A DNA stretch of 64,000 nt, from NCBI RefSeq assembly GCF_002252635.1, contig NZ_NQKX01000004.1, positions 62,001-126,000 on the forward strand. Direction: 5' to 3'. Positions within the stretch are counted from its first letter, which is position 1. Each line of letters starts with the position of its first letter. Made by a program: the position numbers and the translations under genes. Source of the DNA: Synechococcus sp. MW101C3 (GTDB lineage Bacteria > Cyanobacteriota > Cyanobacteriia > PCC-6307 > Cyanobiaceae). This document shows, in pieces, positions 36,235-45,625 of this stretch. The notes below the pieces were generated by a model. The model saw only the letters and a list, made by a program, of their open reading frames with translations. It searched no databases and was not told the DNA's origin.

Positions 36235-37779
36235 TCACCAGCGCTCGATCAGCTGCCGCACCATCGCCGGCAGCGCCTGGCGCCGCAGAGCCGTCTGACG
36301 GCCTTCCAGCAGCAGCGTGATGCGCTCGGCCTTGCTGGCGATGATCCCGTCCACGAGCTGATCGGCCACGCCCAGCTGCAGCCAATGGCTGGTGAGCGGT
36401 CCGGCCATGCCGATGCGGTGGCAGCGGTCCTCCGCCTGCTCCGCGTCCCCCGGCGTCCAGGGGCGCTCCAACAGCACCACATGGGCGGCCCTGTGCAGCG
36501 TGAAGCCCAAGCCACCAGCCCCGAAAGTGGCCACCAGGCAGGGCGTCGCCCCGGCCTGGAAGCGATCCACCTGTGCCTGGCGCTCCAACGCCTTCAGCCG
36601 ACCCGTGAGCAGCGCGCCACCCAGGCGGGCCTGCAGCTGTTCGGCACTGGCCACGAAGGCGGTGAACAGCACCACGGCCTCCCCCTGGCGCAGAAGGGCC
36701 TCCACCAGCTGGATGGCGGCAGGCAGCTTGTGCTGGGCACCGATCCGGCGCAGGGCGGTGAGCATGGCGAGGGGCTCGGCGTCGCGGCGCACCTCGCCCC
36801 TGGCGGCCCGGCAGCGGTAGTCGTCCAGCCTGGCGGCCAGTTCCTGCTCGAACGCCATCGCCTGGGACTCCCCGAGCGCCACCGGGAGCATGCGGCGGCA
36901 CTTTGGAGGCAGATCGAGGCAATCCTGCTTGCGGCGGTGGAGCACGAGCGGCCTTGTCAGCCGCTGGAGTTCATCGAGCCGCTCGGCTCCGACTGCCTGC
37001 CACTGGCGCCGTCCACCCCGTTCGCTCCAGTGCCCCTGACAGAACCGCTCCTCGTAGGCATGCCGGTCTTGGGCGAGGGGATGGCCGATTGCCGCCAGCA
37101 GCGGAAACAGCTGAACCGGGCGGCCGTTCTTCATCGGGGTGCCGGTGAGCAACCAGATCGCCCGCAGCCGCGGATGTCTGGCCAGCCGCAGCAGGGCCTG
37201 GGTGCGCGCCGCCTGGATGTTCTGGGCGAAATGGGCCTCATCCACGATCAACACCGTGGCGGCCGGCGGCAACGAGCGCGGCAGGGCCGCCCAGCTGATC
37301 AGCTCCAGATCAAGGGCGAGGGAGAGGCCCTCCTGCCGCCAGTGGGGATGGAGGGCGGTTGGAGCCACCACGGCGATGCGGCAATCCGCCGCCCGGACCA
37401 TGGCCCGGGCCGCCACCAACGCCGTGAGCGTCTTGCCCAGGCCCATGGCGTGGGCCAGCAGGGCACCGCGACGAGCCAGCAGCCAACGCGCCGCCAGCCG
37501 CTGATGGGCGAACAGACGGCGCCCATCGGCCAGAGGCTGATCCAGGGCGGCCTGGGCCACGAGGGTGCGGTGAGGCGGCAGGGGCGGCAGGGGCTGCTCC
37601 AGCCATTCCATCCACTGCGCCAGCTCCGGATCGATCCGAAAGCGCTGGCCAAGCAGCTGGCGCAAGGCCAGCGAGGCCTCGAGCGGAAAGGCCCAGCAAC
37701 CACGCCGCGCCTGCCACTGGCCCCGGGGCCGCACGGCGCGCAACTGGGCCTGAGTGACGGGATCAAAGGGGGAGACCAC
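36235..37779 (-). CDS. SNF2-family helicase with HARP-like N-terminus
   Basis: A 514-residue DEAH-type SNF2 ATPase. Motifs: Walker A in HAMGLGKTLTA (about residue 112), DEAH (IVDEAHFAQN), TGTPMKN, and in the second lobe FGAGGLGFTLHRA and QAEDRCHRIGM. The first ~60 residues (VSPFDPVTQAQLRAVRPRGQWQARRGCWAFPLE) resemble the HARP domain of SMARCAL1-type annealing helicases, which rewind DNA at forks. The start is GTG at 37779; the frame is open upstream (LRLGPSGQIE) but has no ATG, GTG or TTG. The stop at 36235 faces the lipoprotein gene. An HNH nuclease gene starts 261 bases away on the other strand. Confidence 0.85.
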   Translation of the reverse strand: MVSPFDPVTQAQLRAVRPRGQWQARRGCWAFPLEASLALRQLLGQRFRIDPELAQWMEWLEQPLPPLPPHRTLVAQAALDQPLADGRRLFAHQRLAARWLLARRGALLAHAMGLGKTLTALVAARAMVRAADCRIAVVAPTALHPHWRQEGLSLALDLELISWAALPRSLPPAATVLIVDEAHFAQNIQAARTQALLRLARHPRLRAIWLLTGTPMKNGRPVQLFPLLAAIGHPLAQDRHAYEERFCQGHWSERGGRRQWQAVGAERLDELQRLTRPLVLHRRKQDCLDLPPKCRRMLPVALGESQAMAFEQELAARLDDYRCRAARGEVRRDAEPLAMLTALRRIGAQHKLPAAIQLVEALLRQGEAVVLFTAFVASAEQLQARLGGALLTGRLKALERQAQVDRFQAGATPCLVATFGAGGLGFTLHRAAHVVLLERPWTPGDAEQAEDRCHRIGMAGPLTSHWLQLGVADQLVDGIIASKAERITLLLEGRQTALRRQALPAMVRQLIERW

Positions 37780-38040
37780 CTCGATCTGTCCCGATGGGCC
37801 GAGACGCAGCAGACAGGTGGCGGCGGAAACCGTGCGGGGTCCGAGGGAGCGGCTGACCGAGGGAGAGCTGCTGACGGCGGGAGAGCGGCTGGCGACGGGG
37901 GCGCTGCAAGCGGGCCGAAGGCAAATTTAGTCGAATCGGGGCGACGGGCAACCGTTGGCGCTGAAGGCTGAAAAAAGCAATCCTCGACACATTGACATCT
38001 GTTGAGGTGGGGGCAAACTCTCCGCAACTGAGCCATCAGG

Positions 38041-38457
38041 ATGCACGCGAGAGATGCGGTGTTCCTTGAAGATCTCTGCCCCAAACTTCGCGTCAGGCGC
38101 TGGCGTCAATCTCTCCACAAACACACTGACAATCGTTGTATTTACTGCGGCAATCGCTCCGAATCCATTGATCATCTGATGCCCCGCTGCCGTGGTGGCC
38201 TGAGCGTGACAGCAAACTGCGTGCCGGCCTGCCTGGCCTGCAACGGCCACAAAAGCGATGCCGATCCCTTCGATTGGTACCGGCGTCAGCGCTTCTACGA
38301 CCCGCGGCGGGCCATGGCGATCCGTGCCTGGATGGATGGGGATCTACGCCTGGCGGTGCGGCTGCTCCAGTGGGCCAACCCGGAGCCCAGCTCCAGCCCG
38401 CCGCTCCATGCCGGAGCCACTCCAGCGGGGACGGACTGGGCCTTTCAGGCGGCCTGA
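38041..38457 (+). CDS. HNH endonuclease family protein
   Basis: A 138-residue protein with the HNH fold: CIYC (zinc knuckle), SIDHLMPRCRGG with the metal-binding His, TANCVPACLACN with the Asn and second CxxC, then GHKSDADPFDWYRRQRFYDPRRAMAIRAWMDGD. This arrangement is shared by the stand-alone HNH genes common in picocyanobacteria, whose targets are unknown. There is no intein, intron or methylase beside it. The upstream ~100 bases are less GC-rich than the surroundings. ATG 38041. Confidence 0.88.
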   Translation: MHARDAVFLEDLCPKLRVRRWRQSLHKHTDNRCIYCGNRSESIDHLMPRCRGGLSVTANCVPACLACNGHKSDADPFDWYRRQRFYDPRRAMAIRAWMDGDLRLAVRLLQWANPEPSSSPPLHAGATPAGTDWAFQAA

Positions 38458-38472
38458 GCGCGCCTCGCCGGT

Positions 38473-38718
38473 TCACCAGACCCGGCAGGCCACCGGGCCG
38501 TTGTGGCGGACGCAGATCCCCTCTTCCCGCTCCGGGGCTTCCGGGGCGAGCAAGGAGACGACCAGCACCAGGCTGAGGGCGAGCACGGCCGGAGCCCAGG
38601 CCAGAGCGGTGTTCCAGGTGGCCGCGCGGGCAGAGGGAAGCGCGGCGGGGCGCTGACTCCGGGCCACGAAGGGGCCGGCGGGCACCCTGCGGGAGCTAGA
38701 GAGAGAGGAGGCGGTCAT
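38473..38718 (-). CDS. Small single-pass membrane protein, function unknown
   Basis: An 81-residue protein with one membrane helix (about 36-55, NTALAWAPAVLALSLVLVV) and a short C-terminal tail ending EGICVRHNGPVACRVW, whose two cysteines may form a disulfide. The ending ICxxHNGxxACRV looks like a conserved cyanobacterial motif. ATG 38718 was chosen. The gene converges on the HNH gene and diverges from the SDR gene with 34 bases between starts. Confidence 0.6.
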   Translation of the reverse strand: MTASSLSSSRRVPAGPFVARSQRPAALPSARAATWNTALAWAPAVLALSLVLVVSLLAPEAPEREEGICVRHNGPVACRVW

Positions 38719-38752
38719 CAACGAAAGCCATGAATGTGATACAGGTGTACTC

Positions 38753-39709
38753 ATGACGGTCGGTGATGTCAATGGCCGGCCGGCCAGCGTGCTGGTGCTG
38801 GGCGGTGGCTACAGCGGACTGCGGTTCGCCCAGGCCCTCACCGAACACGCGCTGCCGGTAGCGGTCACCTCCCGCCGCCAGCCGGCCCAGCCGGAGGCGC
38901 TCACCCCCTGGGGATCCGCTGGCAGCGCGCTGCCGCTGCGCTGGCTGAGCTTTGACCCCGACAACGGCGCGTTGCCCGATGCCGAGGCGCTCGACGGCAT
39001 CACCCATGTGCTGGTGACGATCCCGCCCGACGGGCAGGGAAAGGATCCGGTGCTCGAACATCTGGCCCCGCTGCTGGCCCAGCTGCCGCTGCAGTGGATC
39101 GGCTACCTCTCCACCACCGGCGTCTACGGCGACCATGGCGGTCGCTGGGTGGACGAGACCACTCCTCCCGCGCCAGGGGCGTCGCGCAGTCGCGCCCGGC
39201 TGGCCTGTGAGCAGGCGTGGGATTGCAGTGGCCTGCCGGTGCAGATCTTTCGCCTGCCGGCGATCTACGGGCCCGGTCGCTGCCCCTTCCAGAACCTGCT
39301 GCAGGGCACCAGCAGGCTCGTGCACAAGCCGGGTCAGGTGTTCAGCCGCGTCCATGTCGATGACATCGTGGGAGCGCTGATCCACTGCATCGGCCTGCCG
39401 CCCCAGCGGCGCCCGCGGATCGTCAACCTCTCCGACGACCGCCCCTGCCCCTCAACGGAAAGCCTGGGCTACGCCGCCCATCTGCTCAACTGCAAACTGC
39501 CGGCCGTGGAGCGGTTTGAGGACATCTGCGGTGGCATGAGCCCGATGGCACTCAGCTTCTGGGTGGAAAATCGCCGCGCCAGCAACCATCGGCTCTGCCA
39601 TGACCTGGGCTACACCCTGCGCTACCCCAGCTACCGCGAGGGTTTTCGCGAGGCCCTCGCCGAAGAGCGCCGGACGGCCGCGCGCGGCAACGGCGATCAG
39701 GCCGCATGA
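38753..39709 (+). CDS. NAD(P)-dependent epimerase/dehydratase-like SDR protein
   Basis: A 318-residue extended SDR. It has the nucleotide-binding VLVLGGGYSGLRFA, YLSTTGVYGDHGG in place of the catalytic YxxxK region, LPAIYGPGR and FSRVHVDDIV. This pattern is typical of the YeeZ/'SDR a5'-like atypical group rather than true sugar epimerases. The substrate is not predictable. Start ATG 38753. Confidence 0.85.
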   Translation: MTVGDVNGRPASVLVLGGGYSGLRFAQALTEHALPVAVTSRRQPAQPEALTPWGSAGSALPLRWLSFDPDNGALPDAEALDGITHVLVTIPPDGQGKDPVLEHLAPLLAQLPLQWIGYLSTTGVYGDHGGRWVDETTPPAPGASRSRARLACEQAWDCSGLPVQIFRLPAIYGPGRCPFQNLLQGTSRLVHKPGQVFSRVHVDDIVGALIHCIGLPPQRRPRIVNLSDDRPCPSTESLGYAAHLLNCKLPAVERFEDICGGMSPMALSFWVENRRASNHRLCHDLGYTLRYPSYREGFREALAEERRTAARGNGDQAA

Positions 39710-39742
39710 GCCCAGGTCTCCGGCCGACTCCGCCGGGCCCGT

Positions 39743-39961
39743 TCAGCGGCGGGTGAACACCCGTTCGATGCTTTGGCTGTCGGCGGGGGAGGCGTCAGCG
39801 CCGGGCTCGGGGCAGACTCCGGCCGCATCCGGTTGAAGGCTCTTGAGGGTGGGGAGCTTCGTGTCCTGCATGAAGCGGCAGCCATCCACGGTGACCCAGC
39901 CCCGCTCCAGACCGACGGCTGTTCCGACCACCGCCAATCCGATCAGAAACCACCGAAACAT
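39743..39961 (-). CDS. Small exported or membrane protein, function unknown
   Basis: A 72-residue frame: a hydrophobic N-terminus (MFRWFLIGLAVVGTAVGL), then GWVTVDGCRFMQDTKLPTLKSLQPD and a hydrophilic tail. It could be a membrane-tethered peptide or carry an uncleaved signal. Its ATG shares two bases with the pdxA ATG on the opposite strand, so the two frames diverge from the same spot. It looks coding from its N-terminal hydrophobic pattern, but a chance frame cannot be excluded. Confidence 0.5.
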   Translation of the reverse strand: MFRWFLIGLAVVGTAVGLERGWVTVDGCRFMQDTKLPTLKSLQPDAAGVCPEPGADASPADSQSIERVFTRR

Positions 39962-40976
39962 GTCGTCACTCTCCCATCAGCGCGAGACTAAGCCCGCTGC
40001 CATTGCCGTCTCCCTCGGTGACCCGGCTGGCATCGGCGCGGAAGTGGCTCTCAAGGCTCTGGCCCTGCTCGGCGATCGGCAAGCGGAGGTGGTGCTGGTG
40101 GGTTGCCGCCGCTGGCTGGAAGACACCCACCGGCGCCTGGAGCCGCTGAGCAGCGTTCCCCTGGCCGACCCCGGCGGCCTGGAGGTGCTGGACCTGCCGC
40201 TGGAGGTAGCGCCACAGCCCGGCCAGGGTTCAGCGGCCAGTGGTGCCGCCAGCTTCGCCTGGCTCACCGCCGCCACAGCGCTGGTGACGAGCGGCCGCTG
40301 CCGCGCCATCACCACAGCGCCGATCGCGAAGCACGCCTGGCATGCAGCGGGCCATCACTACCCCGGCCAGACCGAACGGCTGGCGGAACTGGCCGGCGGC
40401 GTGGAGGCCTCGATGCTGTTCACAGCCCGCTCCCCCCTGACCGCCTGGCGTCTGAACACGCTGCTGGCCACCACGCACATCCCGCTGGCGGCCATGCCGC
40501 GCTGTCTCGATGGGGCGCTGGTGGAGCGCAAGCTCGACGTTCTGCTGGCTTTCTGCCAGCGGTTCAAGCCCTATCCGCGGCTGTCAGTGGCGGGCCTGAA
40601 CCCCCATGCCGGCGAAGCAGGCCAGCTCGGGAAGGAGGAGGTCGAGTGGCTGGTGCCTGCACTGGACCGCTGGCGGCGACGCCATCCGGACGTGGAGCTG
40701 GTGGGGCCGGTGCCGCCCGACACCTGCTGGCTGGGTGCCGCCGCCGCCTGGCGTGGTGACGGTGAGGGATCGGACGGCTATCTGGCTCTGTATCACGATC
40801 AGGGCCTGATTCCGGTGAAGCTGCTCGCCTTCGATGCGGCCGTGAATGTGACCCTGGGGCTGCCCTTCCTACGCACCTCCCCCGATCACGGCACCGCCTT
40901 CGATATCGCCGGACTTGGCATCGCCCGCGCCGACAGCATGGTGGCGGCGCTCACCGCCGCCTGGGACCTGGGCTGA
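39960..40976 (+). CDS. pdxA: 4-hydroxythreonine-4-phosphate dehydrogenase
   Basis: PdxA oxidises 4-phosphohydroxy-L-threonine in the DXP-dependent route to pyridoxal phosphate. The 338-residue protein has VSLGDPAGIGAEVALKAL, the metal and substrate histidines in KHAWHAAGHHYPGQTE, GLNPHAGEAGQLG and YHDQGLIPVKLLAFD. ATG 39960 is the first start before the conserved block; an upstream in-frame start would overlap the divergent small gene entirely. Products of PLP enzymes such as the class V aminotransferase at 31.7 kb depend on this pathway. Confidence 0.94.
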   Translation: MSSLSHQRETKPAAIAVSLGDPAGIGAEVALKALALLGDRQAEVVLVGCRRWLEDTHRRLEPLSSVPLADPGGLEVLDLPLEVAPQPGQGSAASGAASFAWLTAATALVTSGRCRAITTAPIAKHAWHAAGHHYPGQTERLAELAGGVEASMLFTARSPLTAWRLNTLLATTHIPLAAMPRCLDGALVERKLDVLLAFCQRFKPYPRLSVAGLNPHAGEAGQLGKEEVEWLVPALDRWRRRHPDVELVGPVPPDTCWLGAAAAWRGDGEGSDGYLALYHDQGLIPVKLLAFDAAVNVTLGLPFLRTSPDHGTAFDIAGLGIARADSMVAALTAAWDLG

Positions 40977-41024
40977 TCGGCAGCCGCGCGGGTAGGGAGC
41001 GGGGCTGCTGGACACCAGCGCGGA

Positions 41025-41513
41025 TCAGCCGGGCTTGACGCGCATCAGCACCTGGCCGAACTCCACCGGGGTGCCGTTCTCCACCAGGATTTCCACCACC
41101 TGGCCGGTCATTTCCGCCTCCAGCTCATTCATCAGCTTCATCGCTTCGAGAATGCAGACGGTCTGGCCGACCGAAATGACACTGCCGAGCTCCACGAAGG
41201 GGGGATCTCCCGGTGAAGCTGCCCGGTAGAAGGTGCCCACCATCGGTGCGGTGACCTCCACCAGATCGGCCCGCAGGGCGGCGGCGGCAGGCGGCGCGCT
41301 GGAGGGCTGGGGGGCGACTGGGGCTGGCGCAGCCTGCGCGGGGGCTGCCATCGCCACCGGGGCGTAGGCGGCAGGCGCAGGAACGGGGTTGGGGGCCGGC
41401 AGGTTGCGGCGCACCTCAAGACGAAAATCCTCCCCCTCCAGCTTCAACTCCTGGATGTCGCTGCCTTCAAGGAAGGTGAGCAGGGCGTGGAGCTGGTTGT
41501 TGTCGAGTTGCAT
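41025..41513 (-). CDS. accB: Biotin carboxyl carrier protein of acetyl-CoA carboxylase
   Basis: AccB carries biotin between the carboxylase and carboxyltransferase parts of acetyl-CoA carboxylase, the first step of fatty-acid synthesis. At 162 residues it has an N-terminal helix, an A/P-rich linker (about 40-85) and the biotinyl domain with the biotin-accepting lysine in LEAMKLMNE. It is 6 bases after efp on the same strand, the efp-accB order usual in cyanobacteria. Confidence 0.96.
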   Translation of the reverse strand: MQLDNNQLHALLTFLEGSDIQELKLEGEDFRLEVRRNLPAPNPVPAPAAYAPVAMAAPAQAAPAPVAPQPSSAPPAAAALRADLVEVTAPMVGTFYRAASPGDPPFVELGSVISVGQTVCILEAMKLMNELEAEMTGQVVEILVENGTPVEFGQVLMRVKPG

Positions 41514-41519
41514 GGCGCT

Positions 41520-42080
41520 TCAGGACTCCCGACCCAGGTAGCTGTCGGTGCGGGTATCGATCTTGATCTTTTCACCGATCGAGATGAACAGCGGCACCAT
41601 CACCTGGGCGCCCGTTTCCACGATCGCCGGCTTGGTACCGCCGGTAGCGGTGTCACCCTTGACGCCGGGGTCGGTCTGGGTGACTTCCAGCACCACGGAG
41701 TTGGGCAGCTCCACCTCAAGTGGGGAACCATTCCACGACACCACATTGACCTCCATGCCCTCCTTGAGGTACTTGCGCCCATCGCCGATCTGGTTGGCGG
41801 TAAGGCGGGTTTCCTCGTAGCTGCCCATGTCCATAAACACGTAGTCGTCGCCTTCCATGTAGGTGTGCTGAAGGGTGGACTTCTCCAGCAGGGCCTGAGG
41901 AACGGTTTCGCCGGCGCGGAAGGTTTTCTCCACCACGCTGCCGCTCTGCACACCTTTGAGCTTGGTGCGCACGAACGCGGAACCCTTACCGGGCTTTACA
42001 TGCAGAAACTCGACGACCCTCCAGACCTGACCATCCAGCTCGATCGTGGTGCCTGTACGAAAGTCGTTGCTGGAGATCAT
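41520..42080 (-). CDS. efp: Elongation factor P
   Basis: EF-P rescues ribosomes stalled at polyproline motifs. The 186-residue protein has the KOW-like first domain with the tip lysine in [12 protein letters not shown], then two OB-like domains ending [10 protein letters not shown]. No modifying enzyme (EpmA, EarP or YmfI) lies nearby. It heads an efp-accB pair. Confidence 0.97.
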   Translation of the reverse strand: MISSNDFRTGTTIELDGQVWRVVEFLHVKPGKGSAFVRTKLKGVQSGSVVEKTFRAGETVPQALLEKSTLQHTYMEGDDYVFMDMGSYEETRLTANQIGDGRKYLKEGMEVNVVSWNGSPLEVELPNSVVLEVTQTDPGVKGDTATGGTKPAIVETGAQVMVPLFISIGEKIKIDTRTDSYLGRES

Positions 42081-42211
42081 TCCGAGGGAACGGGTCAGCG
42101 GGATTGTACGGCTGCCCTTCGGCCCCTCCCCGCCGTGCGGCTGCAGCGACCGCGCCGGATGGAACGGGACCGGCCGGCTGTGCCAAAGTCCGGAAAACGG
42201 CAGACGGACAG

Positions 42212-43300
42212 ATGCGGAGGACCCGGGTCGGTGGTTTGTGGGCCCTGCTCCTGGCCGTGGTGCTTTGCGCAGCGACGGGGCTGACGGCGCCCCGACCTGT
42301 CGCTGCAGCCCTACCCCCAGGCAATGCCGTCACCGATCCCGCTGCCCTGCTGCGGGATGCGCTGCCGATCGAAGCCACCGATCTGCAGGATCTCCAGCAC
42401 CGGCTCGAAAGCACCAGCGACGACCTGCGCGCCAAGCGCTGGAGCGCCCTGACCAATGTGGTGCGCCGCTCCCAGTCGCTGCTGGGTACCCGTCGTGTGG
42501 GTCTGCTCGACAGCTTCGACCCGGCGGACCGCGACAAAGCGGAAGCCCTGCTCGAACAGTTGCAAGGATCCCTCCAGGACATGGCGACAGCAGCTGAGCG
42601 CCAGGACCGGGAGGCCTTCCTGGATGCCCGCCGCGAGGCACTCAGCCGGATCGGCGCCGCCGAGGCCGAGCTGGTGGGTCCGTTCCCGTTCACCATTCCT
42701 GCCGCCTTCGACGACCTGCCGCGGCTGCTGGGCCGGGCCACCGTGAGACTCACCACCACCAAGGGCGATCTCACTGCCGTGGTGGATGGCTACAACGCGC
42801 CGATCACCGCGGGGGCCTTCGTGGATCTTGTGCAGCGGGGCTTCTATGACGCTCTGCCCTTCATCCGGGCCGAAGACTTCTATGTGCTCCAGACCGGCGA
42901 TCCCGCCGGTCCCGCCGACGGCTTCGTGGATCCCAGGACACAGCACAACCGCCCGGTGCCCCTGGAGATCAAGGTACCCGGCGAAGCGGCCCCCTTCTAC
43001 AACCAGACCTTCGAGGACCTGGGCCTGTTCAAGGCCACCCCGACCCTGCCCTTCGCCACCAAGGGCACCCTGGGCTGGGCCCATTCCGATGAAGCCCTCG
43101 ACGACGGCTCCTCCCAGTTCTTCCTCTTCCTGTTCGAAGCCGAGCTGACCCCCGCTGGGCTGAACCTGATCGATGGGCGCTATGCCGCCTTCGGCTACGT
43201 CACCGACGGCTTTGATGTGCTCGAAGAACTCACCGCCGATGACGGCATCGTCAAGGCCACGGTGCTGGAGGGGGCCGAGAACCTGCGGCCCCATGCCTGA
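42212..43300 (+). CDS. Thylakoid-lumen cyclophilin (CYP38/TLP40-like)
   Basis: A 362-residue protein with a signal peptide (about 1-32, [23 protein letters not shown]). An N-terminal helical domain (about 40-165, [24 protein letters not shown]) is followed by a cyclophilin-type domain from about 175 ([45 protein letters not shown]). This layout matches CYP38/TLP40, which assists photosystem II assembly in the lumen. Several canonical isomerase residues are replaced, as in CYP38, so isomerase activity is doubtful. It overlaps thiL by 8 bases. Confidence 0.88.
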   Translation: MRRTRVGGLWALLLAVVLCAATGLTAPRPVAAALPPGNAVTDPAALLRDALPIEATDLQDLQHRLESTSDDLRAKRWSALTNVVRRSQSLLGTRRVGLLDSFDPADRDKAEALLEQLQGSLQDMATAAERQDREAFLDARREALSRIGAAEAELVGPFPFTIPAAFDDLPRLLGRATVRLTTTKGDLTAVVDGYNAPITAGAFVDLVQRGFYDALPFIRAEDFYVLQTGDPAGPADGFVDPRTQHNRPVPLEIKVPGEAAPFYNQTFEDLGLFKATPTLPFATKGTLGWAHSDEALDDGSSQFFLFLFEAELTPAGLNLIDGRYAAFGYVTDGFDVLEELTADDGIVKATVLEGAENLRPHA

Positions 43301-44336
43301 GCCACCGGCCGCCTGCGGCGAGGGCTCCACGCCCACGCTCGGCGATCTGGGCGAATGGCGACTGCTCGAGCGTCTGCGGGCCTTCGCGCCGCCGGGCCAG
43401 TTCGATGACGATGCCGCCCTGATCGAGGAGCGCGCTGGCGGGGTGCTGGTGGTCAATACCGATGTGCTGGTGGAGGGGGTGCACTTCAACGACGCCACCA
43501 TGGGCCCTGGCGATCTGGGCTGGCGTGCCGCCGCCGCCAACCTGTCGGATCTGGCCGCCATGGGCTGCCGTGAGGTGGTGGGGCTCACCGTGGGCCTGGT
43601 GGCCCCACCCCGCACCCCCTGGGCCTGGGTGGAAGGGGTGTACGGCGGCCTGACCGCGGCGCTGGCCACCACCGGCGCGCCGCTGCTCGGGGGCGACTGC
43701 AGCAGCGGCAGCGAGCGCCTGCTGGCGGTGACGGCCCTGGGCCGGCTGGGGCCGCAGGGGCCGATCCGGCGGCAGGACGGCCGTGCCGGTGACGTGCTGG
43801 TGTGCAGTGGTCTCCACGGGCTCAGCCGCCTAGGCCTGGCGCTGCTGCTGGAGCAGCCGCTGCACGGGCTCATCACCGGCAGCATCGCCGCCACCGACCT
43901 GCCTGAAGACCTGCGGCAGCGGGCGATCGCAGCACACCGGCGCCCTCAGGCGCGTCTTGATGTGGTGGCGGCTATGGAGCAAAGCCAGCCCCCCGGGGAT
44001 CCCTGGCGGGTGGGCGGCACCGATAGCAGCGATGGGCTTGCGGCGGCACTCACTGCCATCGCCGGCACCAGCGGCTGTGATGCGCTGCTGGATCGCTCAG
44101 CCCTGCCGATCGATCCGGCCATGGCGCCGTTGCGGGAGGCCACCGACTGGTGCCTCGGCGGCGGAGAAGATTTCGAGCTGGTGCTGGCCCTGCCGGAGCG
44201 GTGGGCCCAGCGCCTGCAAGCCTGCCTGCCGGGGGTGCACTGCCTCGGCCGGCTGGTGGCCGGCACGGGACGGCTGCTCTGGCAGGGAACAGAGGAGCCA
44301 CTGCAGGGCCCAGCCGGGTTCCGGCACTTCGGCTGA
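43293..44336 (+). CDS. thiL: Thiamine-monophosphate kinase
   Basis: ThiL phosphorylates thiamine monophosphate to the active cofactor TPP. The 347-residue PurM/AIRS-fold protein shows FDDDAALIEE, VLVVNTDVLVEGVHF, DLGWRAAAANLSDLAAMG, GGDCSSGSE, GTDSSDGL and the C-terminal GGGEDFELVLAL. It starts inside the end of the cyclophilin gene (8-base overlap), so translation is coupled. With thiG at 22.3 kb it is the second thiamine gene of the window. Confidence 0.94.
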   Translation: MPEPPAACGEGSTPTLGDLGEWRLLERLRAFAPPGQFDDDAALIEERAGGVLVVNTDVLVEGVHFNDATMGPGDLGWRAAAANLSDLAAMGCREVVGLTVGLVAPPRTPWAWVEGVYGGLTAALATTGAPLLGGDCSSGSERLLAVTALGRLGPQGPIRRQDGRAGDVLVCSGLHGLSRLGLALLLEQPLHGLITGSIAATDLPEDLRQRAIAAHRRPQARLDVVAAMEQSQPPGDPWRVGGTDSSDGLAAALTAIAGTSGCDALLDRSALPIDPAMAPLREATDWCLGGGEDFELVLALPERWAQRLQACLPGVHCLGRLVAGTGRLLWQGTEEPLQGPAGFRHFG

Positions 44337-44385
44337 AGCGTGCCGGAGCACGTGGCCGGGCAAACCAGCGTGGCGGCGGCCCCAC

Positions 44386-44425
44386 AAAAAAGGGCCTCCC
44401 TGCGCCCCCCCCCTCAGGAGAGGCC
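44386..44425 (-). terminator. Rho-independent terminator for gap2
   Basis: On the minus strand a GC-rich stem (plus-strand 44417-44425 with 44393-44400, GGCCTC... pairing with ...GAGGCC) is followed by six T residues (plus-strand A-run 44386-44391). It sits about 80 bases after the gap2 stop and is the best classical terminator in the window. It may also block read-through from thiL. Confidence 0.7.
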
Positions 44426-44503
44426 GTGCAGGAAGACCCGATTCAGTTGGCAATACGGCCCGATTCGGAAGAGGGCGATCCGGGCGAACGAGGAACGGGA
44501 GGA

Positions 44504-45526
44504 TCAGACCCAGTTGCGGGCCACCACTTCGGCCAGATCAACAACGCGTTGGCTGTAGCCCCACTCGTTGTCGTACCAGGAGATCACCTTCACCATGTTG
44601 TCGCCCATCACCAGGGTGAGGTCAGCGTCCACGATCGTGGATTCATCAGTGCCGGCATGGTCAGAGGACACCAGCGGCAGATCGGAATACTTGATGATTC
44701 CCTTCATGCCGTTCCGTGACGATTCCTCAAGCACCGCATTCACTTCTTCGCGGGTTGTTCCGCGGCTCACCTCCAGCACCAGGTCGACCACCGACACGTT
44801 CGGGGTGGGCACCCGCAGGGCGATGCCGTTGAGCTTTCCTTTCATCGGGGGATACACCAGAGCCACAGCCTTGGCAGCGCCAGTGGAGGTAGGAACGATG
44901 TTGATGGCAGCAGCGCGGGCCCGGCGCAGATCACGGTGGCTGGCATCGAGGATGCGCTGGTCACCGGTGTAGCTGTGGGTGGTGGTCATCGTGCCTTTGA
45001 CGATGCCGAAGGCCTGATCGAGCACCTTGACGATCGGCGCCATGCAGTTGGTGGTGCAACTGGCATTGCTGATGATGTCGAAGCCGTCATGGGTGTATTG
45101 ATCGGCGTTCACACCCACCACGAAGGTGCCGATGCCATCACCTTTCCCGGGAGCGGTGATCAGCACTTTGCGGGCACCGGCCTGAATGTGCTTTCCTGCC
45201 CCTTCCTTGTCGATGAACACGCCGGTGGCTTCGATCACCAGATCCACACCCCATTCCTTCCAAGGAAGGTTCAGGGGGTTGCGGTCAGAGAAGCACTTGA
45301 TGGTGCGTCCATTGACGATCAGGGCGTCATCGGTGTGGCTCACCTTGGCGTCCCGGATCTTTCCGAGCATGGAGTCGTACTGAAGCAGGTGTGCGTTAGT
45401 GCGCGGATCGGAGGTGTCGTTGAGGCCGACAATTTCGATGCCGGTGTTCTCGCCGCGGCTCAGCCAGCAACGCATGAAGTTGCGACCAATCCGGCCAAAT
45501 CCATTGATCGCAACACGCAAAGCCAT
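44504..45526 (-). CDS. gap2: Glyceraldehyde-3-phosphate dehydrogenase, Calvin-cycle (Gap2) type
   Basis: Reduces 1,3-bisphosphoglycerate with NADPH (or NADH) in the Calvin cycle and gluconeogenesis. The 340-residue protein has [15 protein letters not shown], the active-site cysteine in SNASCTTNC, the histidine in [10 protein letters not shown], and the C-terminal [16 protein letters not shown]. The Gap2 assignment over the glycolytic Gap1 follows from the sequence style ([17 protein letters not shown]) and cyanobacterial context. The same frame stays open for 577 codons upstream, a shadow of murC. A terminator follows it. Confidence 0.95.
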   Translation of the reverse strand: MALRVAINGFGRIGRNFMRCWLSRGENTGIEIVGLNDTSDPRTNAHLLQYDSMLGKIRDAKVSHTDDALIVNGRTIKCFSDRNPLNLPWKEWGVDLVIEATGVFIDKEGAGKHIQAGARKVLITAPGKGDGIGTFVVGVNADQYTHDGFDIISNASCTTNCMAPIVKVLDQAFGIVKGTMTTTHSYTGDQRILDASHRDLRRARAAAINIVPTSTGAAKAVALVYPPMKGKLNGIALRVPTPNVSVVDLVLEVSRGTTREEVNAVLEESSRNGMKGIIKYSDLPLVSSDHAGTDESTIVDADLTLVMGDNMVKVISWYDNEWGYSQRVVDLAEVVARNWV

Positions 45527-45625
45527 GGCAACAGCGGGCAAACCCGCTAACAAGGGAGGTTTTGGCTGCCGATCATACAGAAATGGCGCCCCTGCCCCCA
45601 CGGAAGCCATGCCGGGTGCCACAAG

